The notes: a model not told the origin generated them from the letters alone. DNA of 64,000 nucleotides from Nilaparvata lugens (GCF_014356525.2 NC_052510.1:20362532-20426531), one strand, 5' to 3'. Counted from the stretch's first letter, positions 45,963 to 57,544 are shown. Translations and numbers: made by a program.

Positions 45963-47770
45963 AAAATAGTTTATTCATTTTTAAACGTTGAGTATCCCTC
46001 GCTATCGCTTAGCGCTTATCAATGGTAGGTAGTTATATTTTGATATTTGTTTATGTAAAACTTGGATTTATTTTGAAAAGGGAAAGTCGTTATTCTGTAA
46101 TAACTTTGTTGCTGACAAAATTCTTCACTTTCCTTGATATGAAGTTTATCGACAAAAATCAAACTGGTTTCTCATGTGTTTCATGTGTGACATTGCAATA
46201 ATGATCGTACTCCATTCAGAATATAGTCATTGGTTTAGATATTAAAAATTCATTCAATTGTCATTTATAAATGTTGTTGATATTATTCCTTACATCTTAA
46301 TTATTGTAGGTGAGCAATTGCAGATGGATTCCAATTCATGCTTGATTTTCTAACTTAAATACTTCTGTAATCATGTTTTTTGTGATACTTTTGAAATTCT
46401 TGATTATCTCACATCAGTCTCAGAATACTCATCCAATTCGAAACTATTTCTCATTGATCAGTTATTGGATACTGGCTAGCGTGAAATATATGTATTGAAT
46501 TAAATTACTATAGCTCACCAGTTACTCCAAGGAAATGAATTCAAATTTACCTGAAACAAACAAGAACGAGTTAGATAAATCATTAAAATGTATCTCATAC
46601 CACCTACGATACGAAGCAATTGATAATTTCTATCACATTGATATGATATTACATTTTGATAACAAAATAACTCGGAAAATAGACGTGAGCCAGCCAGATC
46701 CCACGATATTACAATCATTACACGCAATCTACAAATGTATTATTATTAATTACTTTTGTTGATTAAATCCTATGTTCACTTTAGTAGTTACTCATCATTA
46801 ATTAATTTATCGACTATTAATTTTTATTACTCAATCATTCAGGTTATTCATTCAGTTTGTTCCTTTATCATTATGCTATTAATCATAATGTGATTCTTTG
46901 TCTTTGAGCTCTTCCTATTAGTTGAATTACGACTTTCATACATTTATATAAGTTACATTTTCAAGGTTAGTCCCAAGGTTAGGTTTCAAGGTGATATGAT
47001 ACAAGATGTTGCTACTGTTTTACCGTTATTACACTTTACCGTACACAGCTTCGGAGATCGCCTATTTCAGGTTATCAGTAGAATTGCAATCTATTCTGTA
47101 TTTCTATTTCATAACTATTTCAACAGCCAATTCCACTATGTATGAATTGATAAGTGCGAAAAAGTACTTAAAGTTCTAGATTAGTAGCTATTATCATTGA
47201 CAAAATTTGACATGACTATTTGCAGTTTGTTATCCGGAGCTCAAAAGAAACAACCTAACAAGTTGTAATCATATTTCAGGGTAAGAGAGCGAACGCTATT
47301 CTATTTCGGTAAAATTGGAAATCTCAGAGGAGAAAACTAATTACTCATACGGAATGTACTGACTGTTATTGACATATCTTACACAAGCATGATAGACTTG
47401 CAGAGACAACAATTTCATAAAACTTGTTTTTCAACTGGAATCAAATATGAACACCGCGCTTACAAAGACAGTCTGCAAACTTTAATCAAACAAAGCAGTT
47501 CATTATTTGGACGGAAATAACTTTGTAAAACGGTGCTGGGATACTGTTCTGGGAAAAAATCCAGAAATAATTAACTTTATCTGAGAGAAAATTCTAGATT
47601 CATAGAAGAGGAGGCCACTGGTTTCATAAAGTCCCCCTGACTGCTCCCCCATGTTTAACAACAGGCAGATCAGAATGTGCCGCAGCTTATTGAGATGTTG
47701 GAGCAATTTGTTGCAGGGTGGTTGTGGGAGGGGGTGTATTTTAAAAGCGCGGCTGTTGTGGGGGGAGGGG
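45963..47770. other. Stretch without supported gene; splice-like motifs near 46.3 and 46.55 kb
   Basis: Frames at 46515-46762 have no motif. On plus, a pyrimidine-rich run ends ATTGTAG at 46309 followed directly by GTGAGC. On minus, TCTAAC, a pyrimidine run and TTTCAG end at 46551 followed directly by GTAAAT. Both resemble recursive splice sites. Another plus acceptor with a CTAAC branch motif ends at 47279 (ATATTTCAG|GGTAAG). Confidence 0.3.
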
Positions 47771-47779
47771 AGGTGATGA

Positions 47780-47985
47780 TGGACAATTAGCCAATGGCGG
47801 CGCTGGGAAAATTGATCAAGAGGGAAAGACGAGCTGCGATTGGTCGCTACAAGGTCGGGCGAAAAGCGCGAGGATGAATTGGGGGGTGCGAGAGGGATTG
47901 AAAGGGGGGGATTTAAACGACCTTGGCGCCGAGACGGGTCGCATTGGGTCACTGGCCCGACCTCACGTCATCAGGGTTAGCATCC
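47780..47985. promoter_or_regulatory. GC/CpG-elevated promoter-like island
   Basis: Within AT-rich DNA this patch holds AGCCAATGGCGGCG (47789-47802; a CCAAT box overlapping an ATGGCGGC motif), an inverted CCAAT (GATTGGTC, about 47837), several GCGC/CGCG dinucleotides, GGGTCACTGGCCC and TCACGTCA (about 47964-47971). The ATG at 47794 opens a 27-codon frame (MAALGKLIKRERRAAIGRYK...). Such clustering is promoter- or enhancer-like, but no transcript evidence is available. Confidence 0.3.
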
Positions 47986-48229
47986 CACCCTTTAACCCCC
48001 ATAAACCCCTCTTAGAACCCCTTTAAACCACCCAAGCGCGTGGCCTTGGCAGGTCGCTACCCCTTTCCACCGCATATTACTCTCCACCCACCACTGACTC
48101 CCTTCTCCTCCTCCAACGACCAACCCCAAGGAATAAACTAGACGGTAACAAGGAAAAAACAAACAGACTCTTTTTCCCCAAACGTTTGCAACCTCGCTTC
48201 ACAGTCCTTTTGACACTTCCGCTTTCCAA
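47986..48229. other. C-rich non-coding segment
   Basis: Runs such as 'cctttaacccccataaaccc' and 'ctctccacccaccactgact' dominate. No gene is seen. Confidence 0.4.
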
Positions 48230-48560
48230 ACGAACAAGAACCGGGAAAAGGAGAATGAAAAGTAAAAAAATGAAGTGAGTAACGAATATTCAGGATGATT
48301 GAATACTTTTGAGACGGAAAAAGAAAAGAAGAAGAAAAGAAGAAAAAGGAGAAGGATAAGAGAAAGAAGAAGAAGAAGACAGAAAGGAAAATTAACGAAC
48401 CATAAGGGAAGGATTTGAAATATAACAGTAGAAGTGGAAAGATAGAATAAATGTAGGAAAATGAATAAATAGATCATGAGGAAAAGATGAGGACGGAAGA
48501 GGGAGAAAGAAGAGACCAGTAGAAAAAGACAATGAAAGAAGTGGAGAGAGTAAAATCCTT
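48230..48560 (+). other. Purine-rich tract
   Basis: GAAGAAGAAAAG-type sequence. The minus-strand hydrophobic frame over it is a composition artefact. Confidence 0.6.
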
Positions 48561-49267
48561 ATGACGTTCAGCGTTCTGTGAAACTTTTCTCCAAAAATAA
48601 GACAGTTTGTCGACTTGATTTGCCGCAGTGAAAGAACACTTCCATCTTATATTACAAGTTGCATGCATGTTGGCTGTACATTCAGTGCGCGTCTGAAAAG
48701 GAAATTTGTTCTGAAAATAAGTTTTTGGTACAACAGAATAAGTTCCACCTGGGGAAAAACGAGGTGGTAGATGAGGTGGATAGTGGATTTTCCCCGATTA
48801 GAAGAGGGAAGATAGTAAAGTAGTGAACTCCGGAAAATATTCTTCCATCTAAAAATTGTTTCCAGTGAGTAAACGAGAAAGATTCGAAAACATAAAAATT
48901 GAGGATTTATAAATAACAAAAATGGAAATAATGAAAAATCTACAATACGAGTATTAAGTTTAATTCAAGACAATCAAGCTACAGAGAAAATTTTAAATAT
49001 ATGAATTGAAGGCTTACTTTTATTAATTCAACAAAAAAGGATGAAGCAAGATTAGAACTGTTGGGATATCAGGGAATCCAATAACATCAGGGATAGAAGC
49101 TCCAGAAGAAGTAAGTTCTAACTGTATTAGTCAATGCATTAAATTCAATCCGCGATTAGCTGATCTAAGGCTATAATATATTACCGTGAAAAACTCCATG
49201 AGTTTCGTATTATTTGCATCGTATTGAATGTACATTTCAAAATTTGTATGAAGGAGAAAAGTAGAAA
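48561..49267. other. Stretch without recognisable features
   Basis: Mixed composition, with no domain in the minus frames at 48474-48919 and no repeat edge. Confidence 0.4.
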
Positions 49268-49836
49268 ACTAGTAGTTCTGTGAACAGTAGACCTCGCGCT
49301 CAGTAAGTTACATTGACCTATTGTTATATTTTCTCGAAAATTGATAAATAATTTATCAATTTAAAATGTATGGAAAAAATCCTAAATAAACATAGAGCTT
49401 TCTGTCCTATCGTATCGTGACGTGTCGTCCCGGAATGTGAGTGTGAGCGCTGTTATCAGGTCTGGCTGCAACTGTCTACAACGTTGATGGAAAGATACAT
49501 TTTCAAGGTGTTCGATGTTTTTGAACGGGTCCACTAGACAGCTGATTCATGATGAATAAATCTAAAGTCAGATTTTTACGGTAAAATTGGCGTTCAAAGG
49601 AGACTTCTTTTCCTTTTGCATTATCCTTAAAATGCAAAATTTCAAAGAACCGTATGTATACGTCGAGGCGAAATTCAAAAAGGAACATAGCCTACCTGTC
49701 AAATTTCATGAAAATCAATAGCTGCGTTTCGCTGTGAATGCGGAACATAAAAACATAAATATAAAAATATAAACATAAAGAGAAATGCAAAACCGTCGAC
49801 TTGAATCTTGGACCTCACTTCGCTCGGTCAATGATG
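49268..49836 (+). mobile_element. Dispersed repeat family S, copy 1
   Basis: Begins ACTAGTAGTTCTGTGAACAG then TAGACCTCGCGC and ends GACCTCACTTCGCTCGGTCA. The same start, the 'aaatgcaaaatttc' block, 'tacgtcga.gcg', 'cctgtcaaatttcatgaaaa' and the same end occur in the same order at 51420-52052. The ends are weakly complementary (GACC...GGTC). It is non-coding and of unknown class. Confidence 0.75.
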
Positions 49837-50636
49837 AAAGAGTAGATGGCTAGTGAATCAGAATCATATTGTTCCTATTCAGATGAGAGATGTCTACAGA
49901 TGTCAACAGATTATACGAAAATGTTCAAATAAGTTACATTCTCCAACTAATAGTAAGGCACTAAGAGTTTATATGGAAAAACTCTATTCCTGACATTGAT
50001 TCAGACGAAGGAATAATTCAATGCATGATTTTAGAAAAACTAAGTAAATGATAGGTCAAGAAGAATGAAATAACGGAGAAGGAAAACGCACATGTCTAGA
50101 CTTGCAGACGGTGCATCAGAATCCAATAAATCACAAATCACACGAGACGTGAGGTGAGACCACAATTCATCAATCTTCAACCAAGTCTCTAAGGCAGTGC
50201 ACGCGCAAACATGTGCGTGCAACAGTGTGTAAGTGTGAGTGTTTGGCCAAGAAAATGAACTACCTTAACCCCAGCTGTTGCAAAACTCATTCTCAAGCAG
50301 GAAAACCGCTCCGCCATAGGTGAAAGAGTGAAGAAACACATTTGTCGATCAAATACATTTGTGTATGTTTATCCTCACATGAATCATATGAGAGAGTGTG
50401 TAAAAGAGAGAAAAGTATATGTATGGATATCCTTAGATACAGGTATGTGAGGGAGAATGAGAGAGAAAGAAAGAGAGAGACCGACTGACCGACCTTGTAC
50501 ACCAGTAAAGCACGCGCAAGCACACGCATCCGCGACTATTACTTTGTTCCGAAGTTGTTCCAAGTTGTTCACAAAGTTTCGCTAATTCTAGCTCATCAGT
50601 TACAGCGGAAAAAGTTTACTGTTCAGTACATGGAAA
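49837..50636. other. Stretch without supported gene
   Basis: GA-rich between 50390 and 50490. Motif-less minus frames at 50040-50222 and 50293-50572. Confidence 0.4.
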
Positions 50637-50695
50637 ATTGTGAAAATGCCCCTTGAAAAAGGTTGAAACCCATCTTTCAGGGGCATTTTCACAAT
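50637..50695. repeat. Hairpin with perfect 17-bp arms
   Basis: ATTGTGAAAATGCCCCT (50637-50653) is exactly inverted at 50679-50695 around a 25-nt loop. The structure suggests a miniature fold-back element or the paired tips of one. Confidence 0.8.
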
Positions 50696-51419
50696 CATCA
50701 TCATCATAATAATTATGAAAGATGCCTCAATTGTCCATGAGAAATTTGATAAGAGATAAAAATTTTATCATTGCAGTCATTTATTTATTCTACACGATTT
50801 TAAAACTTCGTTTAATAAAAAAAAATAGAAGTGAATTTAAAATAAATGAGACTCCTTCATTGTCGTTACACAATAGCAAATCTGGAAAATTAAAACTCAT
50901 TGTTTTCAGTAAATTATTGGTGAAATATGTGAAGTTCAATATTGAACCTGCATAAGACGTTTGTTGACAATTTTTTCCAATGTGAGCAATTAGGAAATCT
51001 GTGAGAATTCTTAATATTATGATATAAGGATGAGTAAGTCATGCACCTGTGAAGAATCTAAATAAAGTGTTCGCAGATTCCAGCCAAATGTGAGCCACCT
51101 CTCCAAAAGCCAACATTTTAGAGTTGGGCAACATTCAATAATATGTATGCACGACAATAGCACATTATCAAAACCTTTCACTTGACATTCAGAGTGTGAT
51201 AATCAAGTGGGAGAATCATGCAAGGATGCATCATGATCCAACAATAACCGGCAAATCAACTACAACTAATGAAAAGCATTATTATATGGCAAATACATTA
51301 TTGGACCTGATGCAACTTTTTAACAAATATTGTTGAGTCACTACAATGAGGTAATATGTCATTCTTTTATTACAATATATGAAAACTTTTATAATTCATG
51401 ACAATTCTAAATACAGAAT
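50696..51419. other. Stretch without recognisable features
   Basis: AT-rich, with one 77-codon frame (50722-50955) lacking any motif. Confidence 0.4.
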
Positions 51420-52052
51420 ACTAGTAGTTCTGTGAAAAGTAGACCTCGCGCAGTTATAACGACGTCCCAAACCATAAGCACATCCACACTGATACACTAA
51501 CTATTTATTTGATCAGATCATGCTTACACAAGATGTAATTATCATATATAACGCTTTCCGGAATTTAGCGCGAGAAAACCAGAAGACATCTAGGCGCCCA
51601 GACGAGCTGTTATAAGCTCTTTGCATCCTATTTAATAGAGCATGGAAATTGCATTCAATGAGGCATGAAATGAGGCATGCAATTTATAGTCTACACAGCT
51701 GCTAATTTTTTACCAAGTTACATTGAGATATTGAATTGCATGCGTCATGGCATGCAATTTATAGTCAACTCGACAGCTGATTTATGATGAATAATTCTAT
51801 AGTCTGATTTTCACTCTAATATTGACGTATGAAGGAGGCTCATTTTTCCTTTTATATTATCCTTGAAATGCAAAATTTCCAAAAACCTTATATATACGTC
51901 GACGCGCAATTTAAAAAGGAACATACCTGTCAAATTTCATGAAAATCTATTACCGCATTTCGCCGTAAATGCGCAACATATAAACATTTAAACATTAAGA
52001 AAAATGCCAAACCGTCGACTTGAATCTTAGACCTCACTTCGCTCGGTCAATA
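51420..52052 (+). mobile_element. Dispersed repeat family S, copy 2
   Basis: Diverged copy of 49268-49836 with the same termini. It includes an internal near-duplicate of 'aggcatg.aatttatagt' (about 51670-51690 and 51740-51765). Confidence 0.75.
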
Positions 52053-53600
52053 ATGTATTTTAAGTGAATTGTTGAAGATTATCAGAGTTCGTAAATTCTC
52101 TTTCAGCAAAGGATAAATAGGTCATGCTGACGCACAAAATGGATTCGTCATATCACTTTGATCAAATTATGAAGACGAATAGAAAATTGAAACGTGAGCT
52201 CACAGATCATCCCACTCAACCAACTTATCTATAGCTCGTCACAATATCACAAACTAATAAGATCAGCATTGACAGGCTAGACACCCATTTATTGCTAGAC
52301 TTATATCACAATAATTTAACCATGACCTTTGACTGAACTCAATTGAAGCATGTTTGAAAATTTCATAAAAAAGGATCAGAAAGCTCTTCTGCTTAACCAA
52401 ACCTACATAGATAATTAGCAATATTGACATTGAACAGCTCGACGAGACATTTCAATAATGTGTTTGGAATCACGTAGATATAGTTTTCTCTTGACCTCAA
52501 CCTTCTCCAACGATTCCATTCTGAAAACTGTCAGAACTATTCAGAATGCCACTGCAGATGAATCTATTGAATGCAAATACCGTAATTAAATTACCTACAG
52601 TAACTCGACTTATTAGTAGTGTTCAGAACCACATACAGGTTGTTTGTAACCTGTAACCCGCACCTCTTCTAAAATAGTTCCGCTGTTAAAACTACGAGAA
52701 CAATATAGTTCAAAGAGTTGGCCCGAATAAATTAAATAGATACATAAGAAATCATTCTGAAATCATCATCAGTTACCTTAGCTTTTCGACTAATTCATAA
52801 CGTGATTGTATTCACATATATTATAAAGTGCTGCCTCGATAACTTTCTTTCAAAACAATTTGACTGTATCAATTCAAAACCATCTATTGGAAACCATAAT
52901 AAATCATTAACTGTTCGCAGTTAATAAAAGGAGGTAGATACAAGAGATAGCCTCTATTTGATATTCGAGGCATCTTGATTGTTGAATACCTTTATTACAG
53001 TCAGCATACAAAGCCACATGAGTTTGGATGGACAGAGAAGTGGAAAGCGAAACTCCTTGGATACTTGTCGATTATAACAGAGCTTTCAATAAACAATAAT
53101 AAAATAGTATTGTATTGACTGGCCTATATGTCACATCGTGAAATCCTGTTTTTGGGCTAATGAATTTATCCTATTCAATTCTAATAGGTTGTAGCCAAAA
53201 AAGTGAAAATTAAATAAACGTACTAGAAGAAATGACTGAATATTAGAGAAAACTGCGAACCTATCCATCCATACCTATGCTACTACAGTCAGCATAAGAA
53301 GCGAATTCAGTTAGTATGAAATGAGCAGCAAGGCGAGACATGTCGCTTCCACTATACAATAATATGCTGAAGCGATCAAAGCCCTGTTACTGTTGGCAAC
53401 ATAAATGCACTTTTCGTCTCCATTCCGCCATATCAGTCGAGATCTCATATCTCCATCAAAGCATAGATCGCTAAATGATGTGTGACCCAACATCTTCTGA
53501 ATCGGAGCAGCGACCGGTCTATTCTGATTTATTGCAGCATGTAGCAACAGGAGCATGTCTCACGGCTTATTTTCATGTAACACGTTGGCGTGTGTGAATA
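52053..53600. other. Stretch without supported gene
   Basis: AT-rich, becoming more GC-balanced after 53300. A minus frame at 53311-53556 has no recognisable domain. Confidence 0.4.
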
Positions 53601-53990
53601 ATACAGTTCCTGATGAACAGAACATTTCGGAGGCGGCGCGCATGCACTTCCGTTGGTCAGGCGGATTTCGGAGACATGTCTGCTAATCATATCAGTGCGA
53701 TTTTCGGCGACGAACATGGCGACAGACGACGCAAACTGACGGCAACATCGGGCACTGACGTGTCTCGTCCGTCACGGCAGACAGGTCTGTTGTCCGACTG
53801 CAACACACCAACCGTAATGCATTAAGACTGTCTGGCGTATTACAAGACCGACCGACTGAAGGTGTCAAACATTATTAAGTCTGAATGCACGCGTCTATGT
53901 AGAACATTCGGCCCGGCTAGCCGAGTACATTTACATGTTTCGCTGCCATAAATAGCAGCGCTTCCAGACATCATTCAGGCATTCTCCTAG
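53600..53990 (+). other. GC-rich island with a 70-codon open frame (53613-53825)
   Basis: The island is rich in CpG (GGCGGCGCGC, TTTTCGGCGACG, CACGGCAG). The plus frame from the ATG at 53613 reads ACTSVGQADFGDMSANHISA, then FGDEHGDRRRKLTATSGTDV and SRPSRQTGLLSDCNTPTVMH before TAA. Composition is protein-like but matches nothing I recognise. It could be a small exon, a regulatory island or a GC-rich element. AGACATGTCT, a p53-type half-site palindrome, lies inside it. Confidence 0.25.
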
Positions 53991-54510
53991 CCGTCACAAT
54001 ATACAGGTTAAACACGTGGTGTGGCCGCCTCGTATGTCACCAAATACTCGCTTATCCAAATATCCCATTAGACTACACACTTTTCCCGTCTGGCTTTCCT
54101 ATTAATTTAAAACGACATAACATATATCTCTGTGAACAGTCCAGTATAGACACAAATATACAATACACTAGCTTATACATATTAATTTGCACTGTCATCT
54201 ATATATGAGTGGCCCTATAAACACACGCTTCAATACTATAACATACGATAATATACATTTCAATTATCCTTGTATAATGAGAGTGACCCTATAGAGCAAA
54301 TTATAGCTCCACTTTGAAACAATACAACAACATATACTATATACATATCAATTTCCCCTGTGTCATTCATATGAGTGGTCTTTCGTTACAGACACTCTGT
54401 CAATCGTTACAGACACGTCAGTATAATCTAATCAAATAATCTGACGTGAAATGGAAATAACGTCACGACGTGTAGTAGCCCGGATACTAAATCTGGATGT
54501 TGTATCCGAT
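53991..54510. other. Stretch without recognisable features
   Basis: AT-rich with repeated 'tatacatat' and 'gagtg.cccta' phrases, and no gene. Confidence 0.35.
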
Positions 54511-55315
54511 TAAGAATTTTAAAATATAGGTATAAAAACAACTTTTTGCAGTTTCAGGGCTTATAACTCTCCAAAAATACATGCAAAAACTTGCACTCGG
54601 TGCAGAGGTGTGGACTTTTGGTTAGTTTACCTCCTTACTGACCGACACAGAACTGCAGGGTCAAAAATTCTTCTCCAAACTTTTCCGTCTATACCCTTAC
54701 TTGAGCATGTATTGTCTGGACTGGTTGACTACTTTTTGATACTCTCTTGTAGCAGAGAAGTGACAGACAAATGTGATTGTTCATCATTAAAGCATCCAAG
54801 AGAGCAATCAAGTATAGAAGACATAACCTTATTTGGATTATTGAAGTATTAAAATGTGGGAGAGCAGCAGTTATGGGGTAATCCTCTTCATTCTTTCCGA
54901 ATCATCGACGTTACAATGTGTTCTTGTAAATCAATCGACCGAGAAGATCGAAGCATCACATCAAAATCTATCATTTTCCAATCAATTCTGAAAAACTCGA
55001 AAGAACCTCAACAGGGAGCCAAAAAACAAGAATTATGATTCAAGAATATTGTGATTTATATTCTCTGATTCCTAAATCACTGGAGCTGCTCAATATTGTT
55101 GATTACAATAAAAAATGCACTTCCTCTGACCTAGCCTGCTTACAAGAATTAAAAACTAAAAATTGGTGTGTTGAAATCAACAACAAATTAAGCAAAAACG
55201 AAGCTGTACTTAGCTAGTTGGAGAAACATAAATCACAAACATATGCTGCTTTTCACATTCAAGGTTTTCAACTTGAATCAGCGAAGATGAAATGCAGATT
55301 GCAACAAGTTGAACC
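54511..55315 (+). repeat. 805-bp direct duplication, copy A
   Basis: Starts TAAGAATTTTAAAATATAGG and ends AACAAGTTGAACC. The first ~200 bp are repeat family R, with an edge at TTACTTGAGCA near 54710. The remainder, 54716-55310, is not seen elsewhere except in copy B. Two in-line frames (GTG-initiated, 54610-54852 and 54856-55038) and one at 55035-55217 are open, but they contain no recognisable domain and begin within repeat DNA. I do not call a gene. Confidence 0.85.
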
Positions 55316-55640
55316 CTCGTGCATGAGGTAGGTAGGTAGCGCAGTTCTTAGAAAGAACACATATTCGAGATATTTAATCTATAGAACAGCAGTTTTGACG
55401 ACTTTTGAGAAATATCATCGAATATCACAATTACACAAAGGAAAAAGTACTCTGAAAACAATTATATACACAGATATTCAGTAGTCTGATCGTAGTGTCA
55501 AATATGTTGCTGCCAATCGTCATTATGTTATTCCCCTAAATTATTCTCCTTTAAGAATGGGGCTTATAAGTTCAATGAGCAAGGAAAGTTGTGTGAGTGC
55601 GCCACACCAGATTTTTTCATTATTGTTACTTAACGCTTAT
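55316..55640 (+). repeat. R-associated segment, copy 1
   Basis: 'cgtgcatgaggtaggtaggt' to GTGCGCCACACCAGATTTTTT matches 58564-58806, with an extra ~70 bp near 55510-55580. Confidence 0.75.
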
Positions 55641-55775
55641 ATTATCTTGGGAACAATACGTTTCATCGACATGGCCAACCATTCGAAAATGCAGCTTAAT
55701 AAATTTCCTACAAGTTTTGTTCAGTAGAGTATTGTGATATCTTCAATAGTTTTCGCGATATAATATGCTCTTGAG

Positions 55776-55879
55776 AAATTTTAACCGTGATTAATTTCAC
55801 GAGAACCAATCAGAGAAGGCGCTTTTGAAAAGACGGCTTCTCTGATTGGTTCTCGTGGAATTGATCACGGTTAAAATTT
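55776..55879. mobile_element. 104-bp palindromic MITE bounded by TTAA
   Basis: AAATTTTAACCGTGAT, CACGAGAACCAATCAGAGAAG and their inverted counterparts form near-perfect ~45-bp arms around a short centre. TTAACCG...CGGTTAA at the edges would fit a TTAA-targeting (piggyBac-type) element, but this is inference. It lies between the two copies of the 805-bp duplication. Confidence 0.8.
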
Positions 55880-55903
55880 AACCGGCTGTTGTGCAACCGG
55901 CAC

Positions 55904-56709
55904 TAAGAATTTTAAAATATAGGTATAAAAACAACTTTTTGCAGTTTCAGGGCTTATAACTCTCCAAAAATACATTCAAAAACTTGCACTCGGTGCAGAG
56001 GTGTGGACTTTTGGTTAGTTTACCTCCTTACTGACCGACACAGAACTGCAGGGTCAAAAATTCTTCTCCAAACTTTTCCGTCTATACCCTTACTTGAGAA
56101 TGTATTGTCTGGACTGGTTGACTACTTTTTGATACTCTCTTGTAGCAGAGAAGTGACAGACAAATGTGATTGTTCATCATTAAAGCATCCAAGAGAGCAA
56201 TCAAGTATAGAAGACATAACCTTATTTGGATTATTGAAGTATTAAAATGTGGGAGAGCAGCAGTTATGGGGTAATCCTCTTCATTCTTTCCGAATCATCG
56301 ACGTTACAATGTGTTCTTGTAAATCAATCGACCGAGAAGATCGAAGCATCAAATCAAAATCTATCATTTTCCAATCAATTCTGAAAAACTCGAAAGAACC
56401 TCAACAGGGAGCCAAAAAACAAGAATTATGATTCAAGAATATTGTGATCTATATTCTCTGATTCCTAAATCACTGGAGCTGCTCAATATTGTTGATTACA
56501 ATAAAAAATGCACTTCCTCTGACCTAGCCTACTTACAAGAATTAAAAACTAAAAATTGGTGTGTTGAAATCAACAACAAATTAAGCAAAAAACGAAGCTG
56601 TACTTAGCTAGTTGGAGAAACATAAATCACAAACATATGCTGCTTTTCACATTCAAGGTTTTCAACTTGAATCAGCGAAGATGAAATGCAGATTGCAACA
56701 AGTTGAACC
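55904..56709 (+). repeat. 805-bp direct duplication, copy B
   Basis: Offset by 1393 bp from copy A, with only a handful of substitutions and one extra A (AGCAAAAAACG versus AGCAAAAACG), which shifts the last short frame. Copy identity is very high compared with all other repeats in the window. Confidence 0.9.
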
Positions 56710-57544
56710 ATATTTATCATAATGTACCTAATTCTTGAAAGTTGATACTCAACTTGAAGTTAAATGAATGTTTTGCTTGAAAGTAGTATTCATGACTCAA
56801 CCGAGAGCTTATTAAGAAATTAAACGTTCAAGTTCTAGTTCCGATCGGAGATTTCAACTTGGCGCACTGTAATTTTCTTCAATAAATCTCGGTAGAGTGA
56901 GAGCGAGGGTTGCTGAGGAGATTTTAAATCGATAAATAGACTCTTGCAACGTCCGGACCGATTAAACCACCTGCTACTGCCACCGTTCAGAAGCGGTTTC
57001 TCGGCACTCGGCACCGATTGAAATGGCAGTCATCAACTTTGGATTTCACAAGAGCAGGCGAGCGAAGACCTCTTTTGCAAACGGCCTTGCAAAATCTCTT
57101 TCTACTCTCCGGCTAAAAGAGGCTACTGCAATATTGCAGATAAGATCACGAGATACGCCGTAATGGTAACGTTTGTTCAGCTTCTTCATAGATGGGATGA
57201 ATCAGCTGTTGTGAGATGGTTGATTCAGTTTAATGAGTTTCACTATGCATTGTCAGCATTGCTTGAAGGGAGAGTATTGATGTTGTATTCAAGGAATGCT
57301 GTCAGTTTGATATGAATCTCACTTCGGATACCGCTAATGCCTGCGAAGGATATTTTTACTGTACATCGAAGGATGAACACAATGAACATTATGATACAGA
57401 ACCAGATTCAAACAGAGGAGCGTATTTTATTTGATTAGTAGTCCAAATCAGAATTCCAATGAAGGATTGAATTGAAATGTGAATTAGTTGCATTGCAAAT
57501 AAGTTATAAATTAATTTATTATTCATTAGTCAAAGCAATGAGTG
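56710..57544. other. Unique segment between R copies, with a 46-codon frame at 57023-57163
   Basis: 56880-57180 is GC-balanced. The ATG at 57023 opens MAVINFGFHKSRRAKTSFAN, GLAKSLSTLRLKEATAILQI, RSRDTP. The peptide is basic and mildly amphipathic with no family that I recognise. Support is compositional only. Confidence 0.2.

Noticed and set aside
47503..47952. 149-codon minus-strand frame over the promoter-like island
   Set aside because: Pro/Ser-rich reading of a G-rich plus strand, no recognisable domain; the regulatory motifs are a better description.
51905..51940. Minus-strand TTTGACAG|GTATGT splice juxtaposition
   Set aside because: Part of dispersed repeat S (a similar sequence occurs in the other copy), so it is not evidence for a locus-specific splice site.
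53671..53680. p53-type response element AGACATGTCT
   Set aside because: A single half-site palindrome; I found no second half-site at a suitable spacing.
54610..55038. Two in-line frames (GTG-initiated) duplicated at 56003-56431 as a gene pair
   Set aside because: They begin inside repeat family R, are separated by a stop, lack ATG and any domain, and are duplicated only because the 805-bp segment is duplicated.
55322..55345. let-7-like GAGGTAGGTAGG (also at 58571)
   Set aside because: Only the seed resembles let-7, the copies are in a repeat, and no flanking sequence forms a precursor hairpin.
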